Positions 8,390 through 17,142 of a DNA stretch of 64,000 bases are shown in pieces. Source of the stretch: Muricauda sp. SCSIO 65647 (lineage in GTDB: Bacteria > Bacteroidota > Bacteroidia > Flavobacteriales > Flavobacteriaceae); contig NZ_CP091037.1 of NCBI RefSeq assembly GCF_021534965.1, forward strand, positions 784,501 through 848,500, read 5' to 3'. The position numbers and the translations under genes are program-made. The notes under the pieces are model-generated. The model saw only the letters and a list, made by a program, of their open reading frames with translations, was not told the origin of the DNA and searched no databases. How positions within the stretch are numbered: the stretch's first letter is position 1; every line of letters starts with the position of its first letter.

Positions 8390-8872
8390 ATGTTAATCCG
8401 AGAGGCCACACATAACGATTATGATGCAGTATGGGATATTTTCAAACCGGTTATAAGCACAGGTGACACCTATGTTTTTGATCCGGAAACCCAAAAATCC
8501 GATTTAAAATAGCATTGGTTTTCAAGTGCTGTTCGAACGTACGTCTTGGAAAAAGAGAAAAAGATATTGGGCACCTATATCATTAAACCCAATCAGATTG
8601 ATTTGGGATCACATATTGCCAATGCCAGTTACATGGTACACCCAGAGGCAAGAGGCCTGGGAGTTGGCCAATCGTTGGGAAAGCACTCGTTGATCACAGC
8701 AAAAGAACTGGGGTTTCTTGGGATGCAGTTCAATTTTATAGTGAGTACCAACAAAGCGGCAATAGCGCTATGGATCAAATTGGGTTTCAAAATCATCGGA
8801 ACCGTTCCAAAGGCATTTAAGCACAACCGTTTGGGATTGGTGGATGCTCATATCATGTTTCGGGAACTTTAG
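8390..8872 (+). pseudogene. GNAT N-acetyltransferase interrupted by an in-frame TAG
   Basis: Reading from ATG 8390, the frame encodes a typical GNAT N-terminus (MLIREATHNDYDAVW, then FKPVISTGDTYVF) up to TAG at 8510-8512. It continues in the same frame with HWFSSAVRTYVLEKEKKILG, the acetyl-CoA-binding segment (VHPEARGLGVGQSL) and the C-terminal strands, ending at 8872. The whole is 160 codons, normal for the family, with no frameshift. The stop replaces what is probably a lysine codon (AAG to TAG) in a conserved DLKKHWF-like stretch. It is either a recent pseudogene, a sequencing error or a strain-specific nonsense mutation. Confidence 0.8.
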
Positions 8873-8998
8873 TCTTTGAAGTGCAAATGACTTTTTCGAA
8901 GACTTTGTTTCAAAGTTTAAGCACTTGTAATGCGTATTGAAGTACCAAAGAACCCACATTTTATAAGGATACCAAAAAGTAAGCCTACAAATACGCCA

Positions 8999-9781
8999 CT
9001 AAAAATCCAAAAAGGATATTTTGGTTTCTTTTCGATTTACAAACGTATTTAAAACGGTCAAATCTTTGTTCGTGTAGAATACATACTGCGGATTTCTACT
9101 GAGTGCAGAATTCAACAGTTCTTTTTTTTCCAAAACATTTTTTGTCTGTCTCGCGACAGCTTCACCTGAATCGATGATTTTGACATGTGGGGGCAATAAT
9201 TTTTCAAGCACAGGAATCAGATAGGGATAATGTGTGCAGCCTAAGACCATACAATCAACATTCTCTTGTACCATTGGGTGTAGATAGCCTTTTAGAAGTT
9301 GCTCGGTCTCTTCAGAAGCTGTCTTGCCCGCCTCTATCAGTTCTACCAATCCCCTGCCTTCTCTTTCGAACACTTCGATCCCTGAAGCGTGTAGCTTTGC
9401 CGTACTGTTGAAAAGATCGCTTGCCAAGGTACCTTTGGTGGCCAACACCCCCACTTTTTTCGTCTTGGTCTGTAGGGCAGCCGGTTTAATGGCCGGTTCT
9501 ATACCGATAAAAGGCACTGAATAATGCTCGCGTAGATAGTCAATGGCATTGGTCGTTGCGGTATTGCAGGCCACCACTATAAGTTTACAATCTTTTTCGA
9601 GCAAGAGTTCTACATTGTTGATACAGCGTTCAAGAATTTTCTCTTTTCTTTTTTCACCATAGGGCGCATGTCTACTATCGGCCAAGTAAATGGTGCGCTC
9701 GATGGGCAGCAGCTTTGTGATTTCCTTCCAAATGGAGGTGCCGCCTACCCCAGAATCAAAAATACCAATAGGTGAATCCAT
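8999..9781 (-). CDS. murI: Glutamate racemase
   Basis: The 260-residue enzyme interconverts L- and D-glutamate to supply D-Glu for peptidoglycan. The two catalytic cysteines are visible: Cys72 in VACNTATTNA and Cys182 in LGCTHYPYL, with the neighbouring His184. The N-terminal FDSGVGG (8-14) and YLADSRHAPYG (32-42) motifs are also intact. It is the last gene of the minus-strand envelope cluster. A strong terminator for the preceding ompH gene ends only about 7 nt before its start codon, which leaves little room for a separate promoter. Confidence 0.96.
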   Translation of the reverse strand: MDSPIGIFDSGVGGTSIWKEITKLLPIERTIYLADSRHAPYGEKRKEKILERCINNVELLLEKDCKLIVVACNTATTNAIDYLREHYSVPFIGIEPAIKPAALQTKTKKVGVLATKGTLASDLFNSTAKLHASGIEVFEREGRGLVELIEAGKTASEETEQLLKGYLHPMVQENVDCMVLGCTHYPYLIPVLEKLLPPHVKIIDSGEAVARQTKNVLEKKELLNSALSRNPQYVFYTNKDLTVLNTFVNRKETKISFLDF

Positions 9782-9787
9782 ATTTCA

Positions 9788-9826
9788 ACAAAAAAACCGC
9801 TCTCTTTAAAGGTAAAGAGAACGGTT
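9788..9826 (-). terminator. Rho-independent terminator between ompH and murI
   Basis: Read on the minus strand, AACCGTTCTCTTT (9826-9814) pairs with AAAGAGAGCGGTT (9807-9795, one mismatch), followed by a T-run (9796-9790). It lies 24 bp after the ompH stop and abuts the murI start at 9781. It could act as a partial terminator or attenuator that lowers murI expression relative to ompH. Confidence 0.75.
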
Positions 9827-9849
9827 CCAATATCCTTATCAAAATGATT

Positions 9850-10359
9850 TTAGAAGCCCAATTCTTGCTTGACCTCGGGCAACAAGTCTTTTCCTTTTGC
9901 CACAATAAGGCTCAACCCCGGGCTGGCATCGATAACATACTCATAACCTTGGGCGGCCGCTACCTTCTCAATGGCAGTTTTTGCCTTATCGGAAATAGGG
10001 GCAAACAGTTCTTGCTGCTTTTTTTGCATTTCTTGCAATGCCGCTTGACGCGCTTCTTGAATGTTTCTTTCATGGCCTTGAAGCTCAAGGGCACGTTTTT
10101 CGTTTTCTTCTCGCGTTTTTGAAGCAGACTCATTTTGGTATAATGTAGCTTTATTCTGAAATTCTTTAAAAGATTCTTCAATATCAGCTGTATAGGTTTC
10201 CTCTAACTTCTTCAGTTCAGCCTGGGCGGCTTTCATCTCGGGCATTTCAGACAACAGCTGTTGCACGTTGATATGGGCCACTTTACTTTGTGCATTTACA
10301 AAACCCGTAACTGCTACAAACAATACCAGTGCTACGGCGATCTTCTTTACATTTTTCAT
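9850..10359 (-). CDS. OmpH/Skp family periplasmic chaperone
   Basis: The 169-residue protein has a cleavable signal peptide ending near GFVNAQ (residue 24), a short beta segment (KVAHINVQQLLSEMPEMKAA) and a long alpha-helical coiled-coil region at about 42-135. It ends with the VIDASPGLSLIVAKG strand. This is the Skp trimer plan, in which helical tentacles hold unfolded outer membrane proteins on their way to BamA. It is the second of two tandem Skp-like genes downstream of bamA, an arrangement usual in Bacteroidota. Confidence 0.92.
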   Translation of the reverse strand: MKNVKKIAVALVLFVAVTGFVNAQSKVAHINVQQLLSEMPEMKAAQAELKKLEETYTADIEESFKEFQNKATLYQNESASKTREENEKRALELQGHERNIQEARQAALQEMQKKQQELFAPISDKAKTAIEKVAAAQGYEYVIDASPGLSLIVAKGKDLLPEVKQELGF

Positions 10360-10414
10360 GATTCTAAGTTACTATTAATTGAGTATTTTACTTTTAATTT
10401 AGTTTTTGCCTTTA

Positions 10415-11251
10415 TTATTGATTCGTTGAATCTTTCTGCTGTTCTTGGGCCTTTTTACGCTCTTCCAGTTTTGCCTTACGTCTGGCTTCTCGTTCTTCCA
10501 ACAATTTCTGTCTTCTTTCTTCGTATGCTTTTTTGCGTTCTTCTCTCAATCGCAATGCCTCTGCCCTTCTATCTTCGGCCGCTTTTTTCTTGGCATCTTT
10601 TGCCTCATCGGCCTTCTCTTGACGTTCTTTCAAGGCTTCACTGATCTCTTTGTCAACTTCGGCCTCTTGCTCTTGAAATTCTTTCAATCGGTTGTTGAGC
10701 TTTTCTTTTTTGTTTGATTTGCTGACCTTTCGTGTCCTTGCAATTTCCCTCAAAACCAAATCGCTGATATCGTGTCTTTTTTCGGAGTACAACATTACGA
10801 CATCTGCTGATTTATCGAAAATAAAATCATATCTTTTGTTGCCTCCTATTTTCTGCACCTCATTGAAAACCTGGTCTTGTATGGGCTGTATCAGCAGTTG
10901 TTTCTGCAGTACTAAATCACCTTGAGGGCCAAACCTGTCTTGTTGATAATCCAACATTTCTTTTTCAAGAATCTGGATTTCCTCTTCACGTTCGGTAATC
11001 AATTCGTCAGTGAGCAATACCTTTTCGGCCATCAAATCTTTCTTCATCTGCTCGATAGTGCTCTGCTTCAGCTCAATCTCTTGTTTCCACTTAGCGGCTT
11101 TTGTATTCAATTGTTCGCTGGCTTCGCGATACTCTTCGACATTCTCAAGAATATACTCCATATCAACGTAACCAATGCGAACGCCTCTTTGTGAAAACCC
11201 AAAATAGGATGCTAAAACACAAACCACAAAAAAAAGAACTTTTCTATTCAT
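10415..11251 (-). CDS. OmpH/Skp family protein with long charged C-terminal tail
   Basis: The start is placed at 11251 because the protein then begins with a good signal peptide (MNRKVLFFVVCVLASYFGFSQ); a longer frame to 11290 adds a polar stretch and runs into the promoter. The Skp-like part covers about residues 22-175. The last hundred residues (about 178-278) are almost only Lys, Glu, Arg, Ala and Gln in heptad-like order, predicting a long single helix or coiled coil. The extension makes it much longer than Skp (about 160 residues). It lies between bamA and the shorter ompH. Its role is inferred as chaperone or envelope tether. Confidence 0.88.
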   Translation of the reverse strand: MNRKVLFFVVCVLASYFGFSQRGVRIGYVDMEYILENVEEYREASEQLNTKAAKWKQEIELKQSTIEQMKKDLMAEKVLLTDELITEREEEIQILEKEMLDYQQDRFGPQGDLVLQKQLLIQPIQDQVFNEVQKIGGNKRYDFIFDKSADVVMLYSEKRHDISDLVLREIARTRKVSKSNKKEKLNNRLKEFQEQEAEVDKEISEALKERQEKADEAKDAKKKAAEDRRAEALRLREERKKAYEERRQKLLEEREARRKAKLEERKKAQEQQKDSTNQ

Positions 11252-11287
11252 TTTGAATTTCCGCTTTGTACATTGAAAATATCGTGC

Positions 11288-11295
11288 CAAAATTA
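11288..11295 (-). promoter_or_regulatory. -7 promoter element for the long ompH gene
   Basis: On the minus strand the bases read TAATTTTG, a perfect TAnnTTTG match, 37 nt before the chosen start at 11251. It suggests that the two ompH genes can be transcribed separately from bamA. Confidence 0.45.
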
Positions 11296-11355
11296 AGAAT
11301 TCATTTAAAATGAGGTATTTAGCTCAAATGAAATGGCCCATTATTTTCATATTGG

Positions 11356-14007
11356 TTAAAATTGTTGACCGATGATGAAGTGGGTCTGCCAACCACTTGG
11401 GCCTACAGAACCCGGATTGGCATCTGTATCGAAGCCATATCCAAAGTCTATTCCCAAGAGACCAAATGCCGGCATAAAAATTCGCAGCCCCAATCCAGCC
11501 GATCTCTTTAACTCAAACGGATTAAAGCTATTAAAATTGTTAAATGAGTTACCGGCTTCCAAAAAAGCAAGACCATAAATAGAAGCCGATGGTTTCAGGG
11601 TAAACGGATACCGCAGCTCTAACGAGAACTTATTGTATATCAATCCACCCTCGCGTTCTTGTTGACCTGTAATGGGGTTTACGCTCAACGGGGTCAGTGA
11701 GTTGTTCTCATAACCTCTTAACTGCACTATATCACGACCATCCAAAGTAAAATTACCAAGGCCATCGCCCCCGACAAAAAATCGTTCGAAAGGTACATCC
11801 CCGATATCATTGTTATAGTTGCCCAAGAAACCAAACTCAGCATTGGTACGCAGTACCAGTTTATCGACCAGTCTTGTGAACCAATCACCACGAAATTTCA
11901 CCTTGTAGTATTCCAACAATTTAAAGCGCTCTTCTTCTATTTCTTGTAGTTCGTTGATCTCGGCCGTCGTAAGTGGGGTTCCATCGGTGGCACTTTCAGC
12001 AATCTCATCGCTTCTCTCTTTCAGAGCCTTGAAGTCTTTGTTGCTGAAAAGTGAGTAAGGGGGTGTAAATTTCGCGGTAATCTCGAAATTAGAGCCTGTT
12101 AGGGGAAATATTCGGCTAGGCCCTTGTGAGCTTCTTGAAATACCGAGAGTATACGTCAAAGCATTCGAGGTACCATTACCAAAATTGAACAGGCCAATGT
12201 TATAGTCATTGAAATCATATAATTGATACCCCAATGCATGGGATATAGTAAAAAAATCATCTGGCCATTGCACCCTCTTGGCCAAACCTGCCGAAACGCC
12301 AGTGATTGAAAAGCCCCGATCTCTGTCAACCTCAAACCGATTTCTACTCGTCGGGTCAAACTCGGTCGCAAACTGTTGGGTTCTTGAAAATGAGAGGTTA
12401 AAGCGCACAGGTTTTTTGCCACCCAACCAGGGTTCGGCAAAGTTTAAGCTATATACCCTAAAAGTTCTGCTCGCCTGTACACGTAACGCAAAGGTTTGCC
12501 CATCACCCATGGGCACAGGTTTGTATGCTTTGCCATTGAAGATGTTCTGTAGTGAGAAATTGTTGAATGAAAGACCCAAGGTGCCAATAAAGCCACCACC
12601 GCCATAACCACCTTGCAATTCTATCTGGCTTGACCCCGACTCTACAAGACTATATTTTATATCTACTGTACCCGCATTCGGGTTTGGATTTTCAACATCA
12701 GGTACAATTTGTTCTGCATCAAAGAAGCCCAACTGGCCTAGTTCCCTTATACTTCTAACTATATTTTCTTTGCTATATTTCTGCCCGGGGCGGGTTCTTA
12801 GTTCTCTATAGACAACATGGTCATTGGTTTTGTCGTTGCCCACTACCGTGACATGATCAAGAAAAGTCTCCTTACCTTCAATGATCCGTATCTCAAAATC
12901 GATGGTGTCATTGACCGCTGAAACTTCAATAGGGTTTATTCTTGAGAAAAGATATCCGTTGTTCTGATAGAGATTGGTCAAATCTTCTGCATCAGGCTTT
13001 GAATCGTCTGCTATACGCTCTTTCAAGAGCACACCATTGTAAGTATCTCCTTTTTTGATTCCCAAAACTTGACTCAAGCGTCTATCCGTATAGACTGAAT
13101 TGCCAACAAATTCTATGTCGCCAAAGTAATACTTGTTGCCTTCTTCCAGTGCAATCTTTAATTTAATGTTCTTTTCATCGACCTTTATAAAGGTATCTGA
13201 CAATATTCGGGCATCTCGATAACCTTTTTCGGCATACGTATCGATAAGGTTGTCTAAATCTTCCTTATAGTCTTCCTCGATATACTTTGATTTTTTCCAG
13301 AAACGGTAGAACTTCTTTTTCTTGGTATTCTTCAGTGATTTTCGCAATCTCTTATCGGAAAACTTTTCGTTACCCTCAAACTCAATGGCATTGATTTTGA
13401 CCTTATCGCCTTTTTTGACACTGATCACCATGTTCTGGGTATTGGTGCCGGTCGTATCAGGGGCGGTTACAATGTTCACTTTTGTATTGAGGTAGCCCTG
13501 TTTCTTGTATTTATTCTGCAAAAAGTTCTTGGTATTGGCGATCAGGCTCTCCGTAATCTTCTTACCCTTTTTTAGGTCGGTATCGTTGATGATGTCATCT
13601 ACCTTGCGTTTTTTGACCCCGTAGATGGTAACATTTTGCAATGTAGGACGCTCTAATATATTTAGCTCAAGAAAAATCTTCTCGCCCTCAATTTTTGTGT
13701 AGTACATAGAGACATCGCTGAATAGTTCGAGTCCCCACAATTTTTTGATGACCCCACTGATCTCTTCACCAGGAACCATGATTCTCTGACCGATCCTAAG
13801 ACCTGTATACGTCTTTACCGTTTGCTCGTTATAGCTTTCAAGACCCGTTACCTCTATTCCGGCCAGAACATATTCTTTGCCACTTTCCAATGAGGTTTCT
13901 TGGGCTTGGAGTAGAGGTTGGCACAGAATTAGTAGAAGTAAAGCTTTTAAGTGTCGGCACAGGTGTTTCTTTAGTCCGTCAACTGAGTTGTTCGCTAGTT
14001 TTTCCAA
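11356..14007 (-). CDS. bamA: Outer membrane protein assembly factor BamA
   Basis: The 883-residue protein has a signal peptide (cleavage near LLQAQ, residue 36), a series of POTRA domains over about 45-450 and a C-terminal 16-stranded barrel ending in a phenylalanine (HFIIGQQF), as required for outer membrane insertion. The barrel has the lid-loop motif LRGY (VQLRGYENN), equivalent to VRGF/Y of BamA. It inserts beta-barrel proteins into the outer membrane. Its start overlaps the end of uppS by 29 bp, which indicates translational coupling, and two Skp-type chaperone genes follow. Confidence 0.96.
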   Translation of the reverse strand: MEKLANNSVDGLKKHLCRHLKALLLLILCQPLLQAQETSLESGKEYVLAGIEVTGLESYNEQTVKTYTGLRIGQRIMVPGEEISGVIKKLWGLELFSDVSMYYTKIEGEKIFLELNILERPTLQNVTIYGVKKRKVDDIINDTDLKKGKKITESLIANTKNFLQNKYKKQGYLNTKVNIVTAPDTTGTNTQNMVISVKKGDKVKINAIEFEGNEKFSDKRLRKSLKNTKKKKFYRFWKKSKYIEEDYKEDLDNLIDTYAEKGYRDARILSDTFIKVDEKNIKLKIALEEGNKYYFGDIEFVGNSVYTDRRLSQVLGIKKGDTYNGVLLKERIADDSKPDAEDLTNLYQNNGYLFSRINPIEVSAVNDTIDFEIRIIEGKETFLDHVTVVGNDKTNDHVVYRELRTRPGQKYSKENIVRSIRELGQLGFFDAEQIVPDVENPNPNAGTVDIKYSLVESGSSQIELQGGYGGGGFIGTLGLSFNNFSLQNIFNGKAYKPVPMGDGQTFALRVQASRTFRVYSLNFAEPWLGGKKPVRFNLSFSRTQQFATEFDPTSRNRFEVDRDRGFSITGVSAGLAKRVQWPDDFFTISHALGYQLYDFNDYNIGLFNFGNGTSNALTYTLGISRSSQGPSRIFPLTGSNFEITAKFTPPYSLFSNKDFKALKERSDEIAESATDGTPLTTAEINELQEIEEERFKLLEYYKVKFRGDWFTRLVDKLVLRTNAEFGFLGNYNNDIGDVPFERFFVGGDGLGNFTLDGRDIVQLRGYENNSLTPLSVNPITGQQEREGGLIYNKFSLELRYPFTLKPSASIYGLAFLEAGNSFNNFNSFNPFELKRSAGLGLRIFMPAFGLLGIDFGYGFDTDANPGSVGPSGWQTHFIIGQQF

Positions 14008-14719
14008 ATCTTCGTTCTCTATTTTGGTAACTTAAGATAGCTTGCATCAAATGTTGCTCACTAAAATCGGGCCAAAATACGTCAATAAAATATAATTCTG
14101 CATAGGCTATCTGCCAAAGTAAAAAATTGCTTATCCTGTGTTCGCCACTGGTACGGATAAGCAAATCGACGTCTGGCAAAAAATGCGTGTAAAGATGGGC
14201 ATTTATAACGTCTTCATCAATATTTTCAGGTGAAATTATGTTATTTTTAACTTTGGAACTTATAGCTTTTACGGCCGTTTTTATCTCTTCCCTTGACCCA
14301 TAGCTAAGTGCCAATGTCAAGGTCGTTCCAGCATTTTCTGATGTCTTTTCAATGACCTCTTTCAATTCGTTTGATGCTTTCTTGGGGAGCGAGTCCAATC
14401 TTCCGACAGCATTGAGACGAATATTGTTTTTATTGAGGGTTTTCAGTTCTTTTCTAAGTGATGCCACCAAAAGGCGCATGAGTGTTTCAACCTCTAACTT
14501 GGGGCGATTCCAGTTTTCGGTAGAAAATGCATAGAGTGTGAGGTACTGTATTTGCAGACGGGCACATTGCTCAACAGTTCTTCGCACGGCTTCGACGCCA
14601 TTCTCATGACCGAAAATGCGCATCTTGCCCCGTTGCTTGGCCCATCGTCCATTGCCGTCCATGATAATGGCAACATGTTTGGGAAGCTTATTAATGTCTA
14701 TTTCTTCATTGTTGTTCAT
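13979..14719 (-). CDS. uppS: Isoprenyl (undecaprenyl diphosphate) transferase
   Basis: The enzyme condenses isopentenyl diphosphate units in cis to build undecaprenyl diphosphate, the lipid carrier of cell wall synthesis. HVAIIMDGNGRWAKQRG contains the catalytic Asp21 (Asp26 in E. coli), and YAFSTENW and LLIRTSGEHRISNFLLW are the other substrate-binding blocks. The start chosen, ATG 14719, gives 246 residues (family about 250) and lies 1 nt after the stop of the DUF6089 gene. A longer frame from 14755 would overlap that gene. Confidence 0.95.
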   Translation of the reverse strand: MNNNEEIDINKLPKHVAIIMDGNGRWAKQRGKMRIFGHENGVEAVRRTVEQCARLQIQYLTLYAFSTENWNRPKLEVETLMRLLVASLRKELKTLNKNNIRLNAVGRLDSLPKKASNELKEVIEKTSENAGTTLTLALSYGSREEIKTAVKAISSKVKNNIISPENIDEDVINAHLYTHFLPDVDLLIRTSGEHRISNFLLWQIAYAELYFIDVFWPDFSEQHLMQAILSYQNRERRFGKTSEQLS

Positions 14720-14720
14720 C

Positions 14721-15404
14721 TTACTCAAAACAATCTTGGCAAGGCTTGCGTCCAAAAGTATATGTCAGGGTAAACCCTGAGAAAACATACCAATCATCGC
14801 TCAAAATGTTACCGAACCTAAATTGTTCAAAGTTAGAATTTTCAGGATTACTGGCATCTAAATTGTCGGTAAAGGTGTAACGCGCCCCTATTTCTGCACC
14901 CAAGATTAAAAATTGGTTGAGGCGAAGTTTCGCCCCGACCGTCATGGGTATGGCAAAGCTACCATCTTTTTGGCCAATATCCTGCACCTGCAATGCATCA
15001 AAATAATGGAAATCGTATCGAAAATATGTAACCCCGGTATAAAGGTAGGGCGTGAAGGCACGACCCAGCTTGTGAAGATTGTACTCCACAAAATTAAACT
15101 CAAGGCCCGCGGAAATCTCCAGCACCGAATTATCGATCACATATCCTCTTTGTTGACGTGAAGACTTGCTCGATTTGGTATCATCAGCTGTGAAAGAACC
15201 ATAAATTACACTGCCGCGCCAAGCATATCGTTTACTTTTGTTCCACTTGAAAACACCTCCAAAAGCGATACCTGACGGCAATACGTAGTTGGTTCTACCA
15301 ACATCGCCGATCATGTTCGTTCCGCCTCCAAATAGGCCAATCTCGTAGGTCTGCGCATTCATTTTAAAAACGATGCACATGAAAAGCAATAACCATTTTC
15401 TCAT
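14721..15404 (-). CDS. DUF6089 family outer membrane beta-barrel protein
   Basis: The 227-residue protein has a signal peptide (MRKWLLLFMCIVFKMNAQ) followed by alternating amphipathic strands with aromatic residues, such as YEIGLFGGGTNMIGDVG and FGGVFKWNKSKRYAWRG. This predicts a small eight-stranded outer membrane barrel. The family is regularly found just before uppS-bamA in Bacteroidota, which suggests a tie to envelope assembly, but no function is established. It ends 1 nt before the uppS start. Confidence 0.82.
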   Translation of the reverse strand: MRKWLLLFMCIVFKMNAQTYEIGLFGGGTNMIGDVGRTNYVLPSGIAFGGVFKWNKSKRYAWRGSVIYGSFTADDTKSSKSSRQQRGYVIDNSVLEISAGLEFNFVEYNLHKLGRAFTPYLYTGVTYFRYDFHYFDALQVQDIGQKDGSFAIPMTVGAKLRLNQFLILGAEIGARYTFTDNLDASNPENSNFEQFRFGNILSDDWYVFSGFTLTYTFGRKPCQDCFE

Positions 15405-15517
15405 ATAGATATTAAAAGTGTAGTAATGAGTGTGCCAGAAATTCGTCTTTAGACCTATTACGGATTGTTCTCTTTGTTAAACAGTTTTTGGGCCTTTTTA
15501 TTGTTTGGGCACCTATA

Positions 15518-16396
15518 TCAATTACGACGATCTTCGCCCCATAAAAGTTTGTTACGAAGGGTCTTTAAGAAGCTTTCTGATTTATATTCCACCATTTTGA
15601 TAGCAAACGATGATTTCTTTATGGTGATTTGCTTGCCATTGGGTATTGTGGCAATGCGTGAATCAAGTGAGACCAAGTGATTTTCTTCCCTACCTGAAAC
15701 AATAAGCCTAATCTCGGTATCATCGGGTATGACCAAAGGTCTCGCGTTAAGGTTATGCGGTGCAATAGGCGTTAGCACAAGGGCTTTGGTACTTGGTGAG
15801 ATAACAGGCCCTCCGCAGCTCAAAGAATAACCTGTAGAGCCGGTTGGTGTGGAAATAATGAGCCCATCGGCCCAATATGAGGTCAGATATTCTTCATCGA
15901 GGTAGGTTTCAACGGTTATCATTGAAGTGGTGTCTTTACGGCTGACGGTAATTTCATTCAATGCAAAATTCATATCGCCGAACTCGGGCACTTCAGAGTC
16001 TAAACAAATTTCAACCATACTGCGTTCTTCGATGGAAAAAGCCCCGGCAGTAAATTCGGTGACCACTTTTTTGACCTCCTCCTTTTTAAAGGTTGAGAGA
16101 AATCCTAAGCGACCCGTGTTCACGCCCACGATGGGGATACCCAGTCGACCGATATAAGTTATCGCCCGAAGCATGGTACCATCTCCTCCAAAACTTACAA
16201 AAAGATCGAATGATCCATCTAACCCTGATTGTTGATCAAAGGTGCCATGGCCCACTTTTTTTCCATCAAAGAGTTTTTTGTTGAACTCTTTTTCAATATA
16301 GATCTGGGCTTCGACATTTATCAGCTCATCGTAAAGGGTCGAAACATAAGAACGGTCGTCTTCATGAAGCACTTGACCATAAATCGCGACTTTCAT
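15518..16396 (-). CDS. nadK: NAD kinase
   Basis: The 292-residue enzyme phosphorylates NAD+ to NADP+. The ATP/polyphosphate-binding GGDGTML motif is at 70-76, the NE pair (ALNEIT) at 147-148, and the long conserved block ADGLIISTPTGSTGYSLSCG begins at 176. Length is normal. It begins 1 nt after the stop of the CBS-domain gene and is probably co-transcribed with it, with uppS and bamA further along the same strand. Confidence 0.95.
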   Translation of the reverse strand: MKVAIYGQVLHEDDRSYVSTLYDELINVEAQIYIEKEFNKKLFDGKKVGHGTFDQQSGLDGSFDLFVSFGGDGTMLRAITYIGRLGIPIVGVNTGRLGFLSTFKKEEVKKVVTEFTAGAFSIEERSMVEICLDSEVPEFGDMNFALNEITVSRKDTTSMITVETYLDEEYLTSYWADGLIISTPTGSTGYSLSCGGPVISPSTKALVLTPIAPHNLNARPLVIPDDTEIRLIVSGREENHLVSLDSRIATIPNGKQITIKKSSFAIKMVEYKSESFLKTLRNKLLWGEDRRN

Positions 16397-16397
16397 T

Positions 16398-17054
16398 CTA
16401 AACGTTTAGGTATTTGTCAAGGTAGTCTGACCGTTGTTTCAAATCTTCCATGAACTGGTCATCATTGTTTCCAAAGAGTATGGTATAGTTGTAGCGCCTG
16501 AATGTTTGGGTGATCTCATTGAGGTTGCCGTTGTTGATCTTCATGGTAATCTCGATGACATCGTTTTGGTTTCCGGTCACAAAAGCACCCAATAGCTTGG
16601 CATTATTGCTCTCGACAATTTGTGATATCTCACTAAAAGAATAGTCTTTGATACCTTTCGCCACCACTAAAATTCCACCAGGTTCGGTGAAAAAGGGCGT
16701 GCCTATGAAAGACCCCACCACATCGTTCAGATAATAATAGCCCATCAACGTATTTTCACCTGACAATACCGGTGTTACATTGGCTTCATTTCTTGCAAAA
16801 TTTTCAAGCACATCAAGCCATGATGTTTCCTTGGTCACATGAAAGGTCTCCAGTGAAAATCTAAACTCCTCGATTTTTTTGTCGGGCTCGAAGCAGCCAA
16901 GGTCATTTTCTGCCAGCAAGCCCAAATAAGTACCATCCTCAACTACCCCGATGTGTGAGAAAGTGGTTTCCTCGAAAAACTTAATGACCTCTTTCAAGGT
17001 ATCCGATACCTCAAAAACGGGAAGTGTGGTCAATATCTGGTCTTGAATCTGCAT
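16398..17054 (-). CDS. CBS domain-containing protein
   Basis: The 218-residue protein has two CBS motifs in its first 125 residues (around EETTFSHIGVVEDGTYLGL and ANVTPVLSGENTLMGYY), expected to form one Bateman module that senses an adenine nucleotide. The C-terminal part (about 140-210) looks like an ACT-like sheet (GAFVTGNQNDVIEITMKI). The same fusion is seen in proteins annotated as acetoin utilisation-like in Bacteroidota. It heads the minus-strand envelope cluster, 1 nt before nadK, so control of nadK or a neighbouring step by nucleotide level is possible but not shown. Confidence 0.78.
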   Translation of the reverse strand: MQIQDQILTTLPVFEVSDTLKEVIKFFEETTFSHIGVVEDGTYLGLLAENDLGCFEPDKKIEEFRFSLETFHVTKETSWLDVLENFARNEANVTPVLSGENTLMGYYYLNDVVGSFIGTPFFTEPGGILVVAKGIKDYSFSEISQIVESNNAKLLGAFVTGNQNDVIEITMKINNGNLNEITQTFRRYNYTILFGNNDDQFMEDLKQRSDYLDKYLNV

Positions 17055-17078
17055 GGGTTTTAATTGAAACGCAAAATA

Positions 17079-17092
17079 CGATTTTTAAATCG
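17079..17092. promoter_or_regulatory. Inverted repeat in the pdxJ/CBS divergent gap
   Basis: CGATTT (17079-17084) and AAATCG (17087-17092) form a perfect 6-bp inverted repeat with a 2-nt spacer. It is flanked on both sides by GCAAAA. It lies between two divergent genes and could be an operator; nothing identifies a regulator. Confidence 0.3.
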
Positions 17093-17112
17093 CAAAAGGT
17101 GTGCCCATTTTG

Positions 17113-17120
17113 TATTTTTG
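17113..17120 (+). promoter_or_regulatory. -7 promoter element for pdxJ
   Basis: TATTTTTG is a perfect TAnnTTTG match, 22 nt before the ATG at 17143. Its position argues against the in-frame GTG at 17101, which lies upstream of the predicted transcription start. Confidence 0.5.
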
Positions 17121-17142
17121 CCCTCTTAAAAAGACAGGCCCA

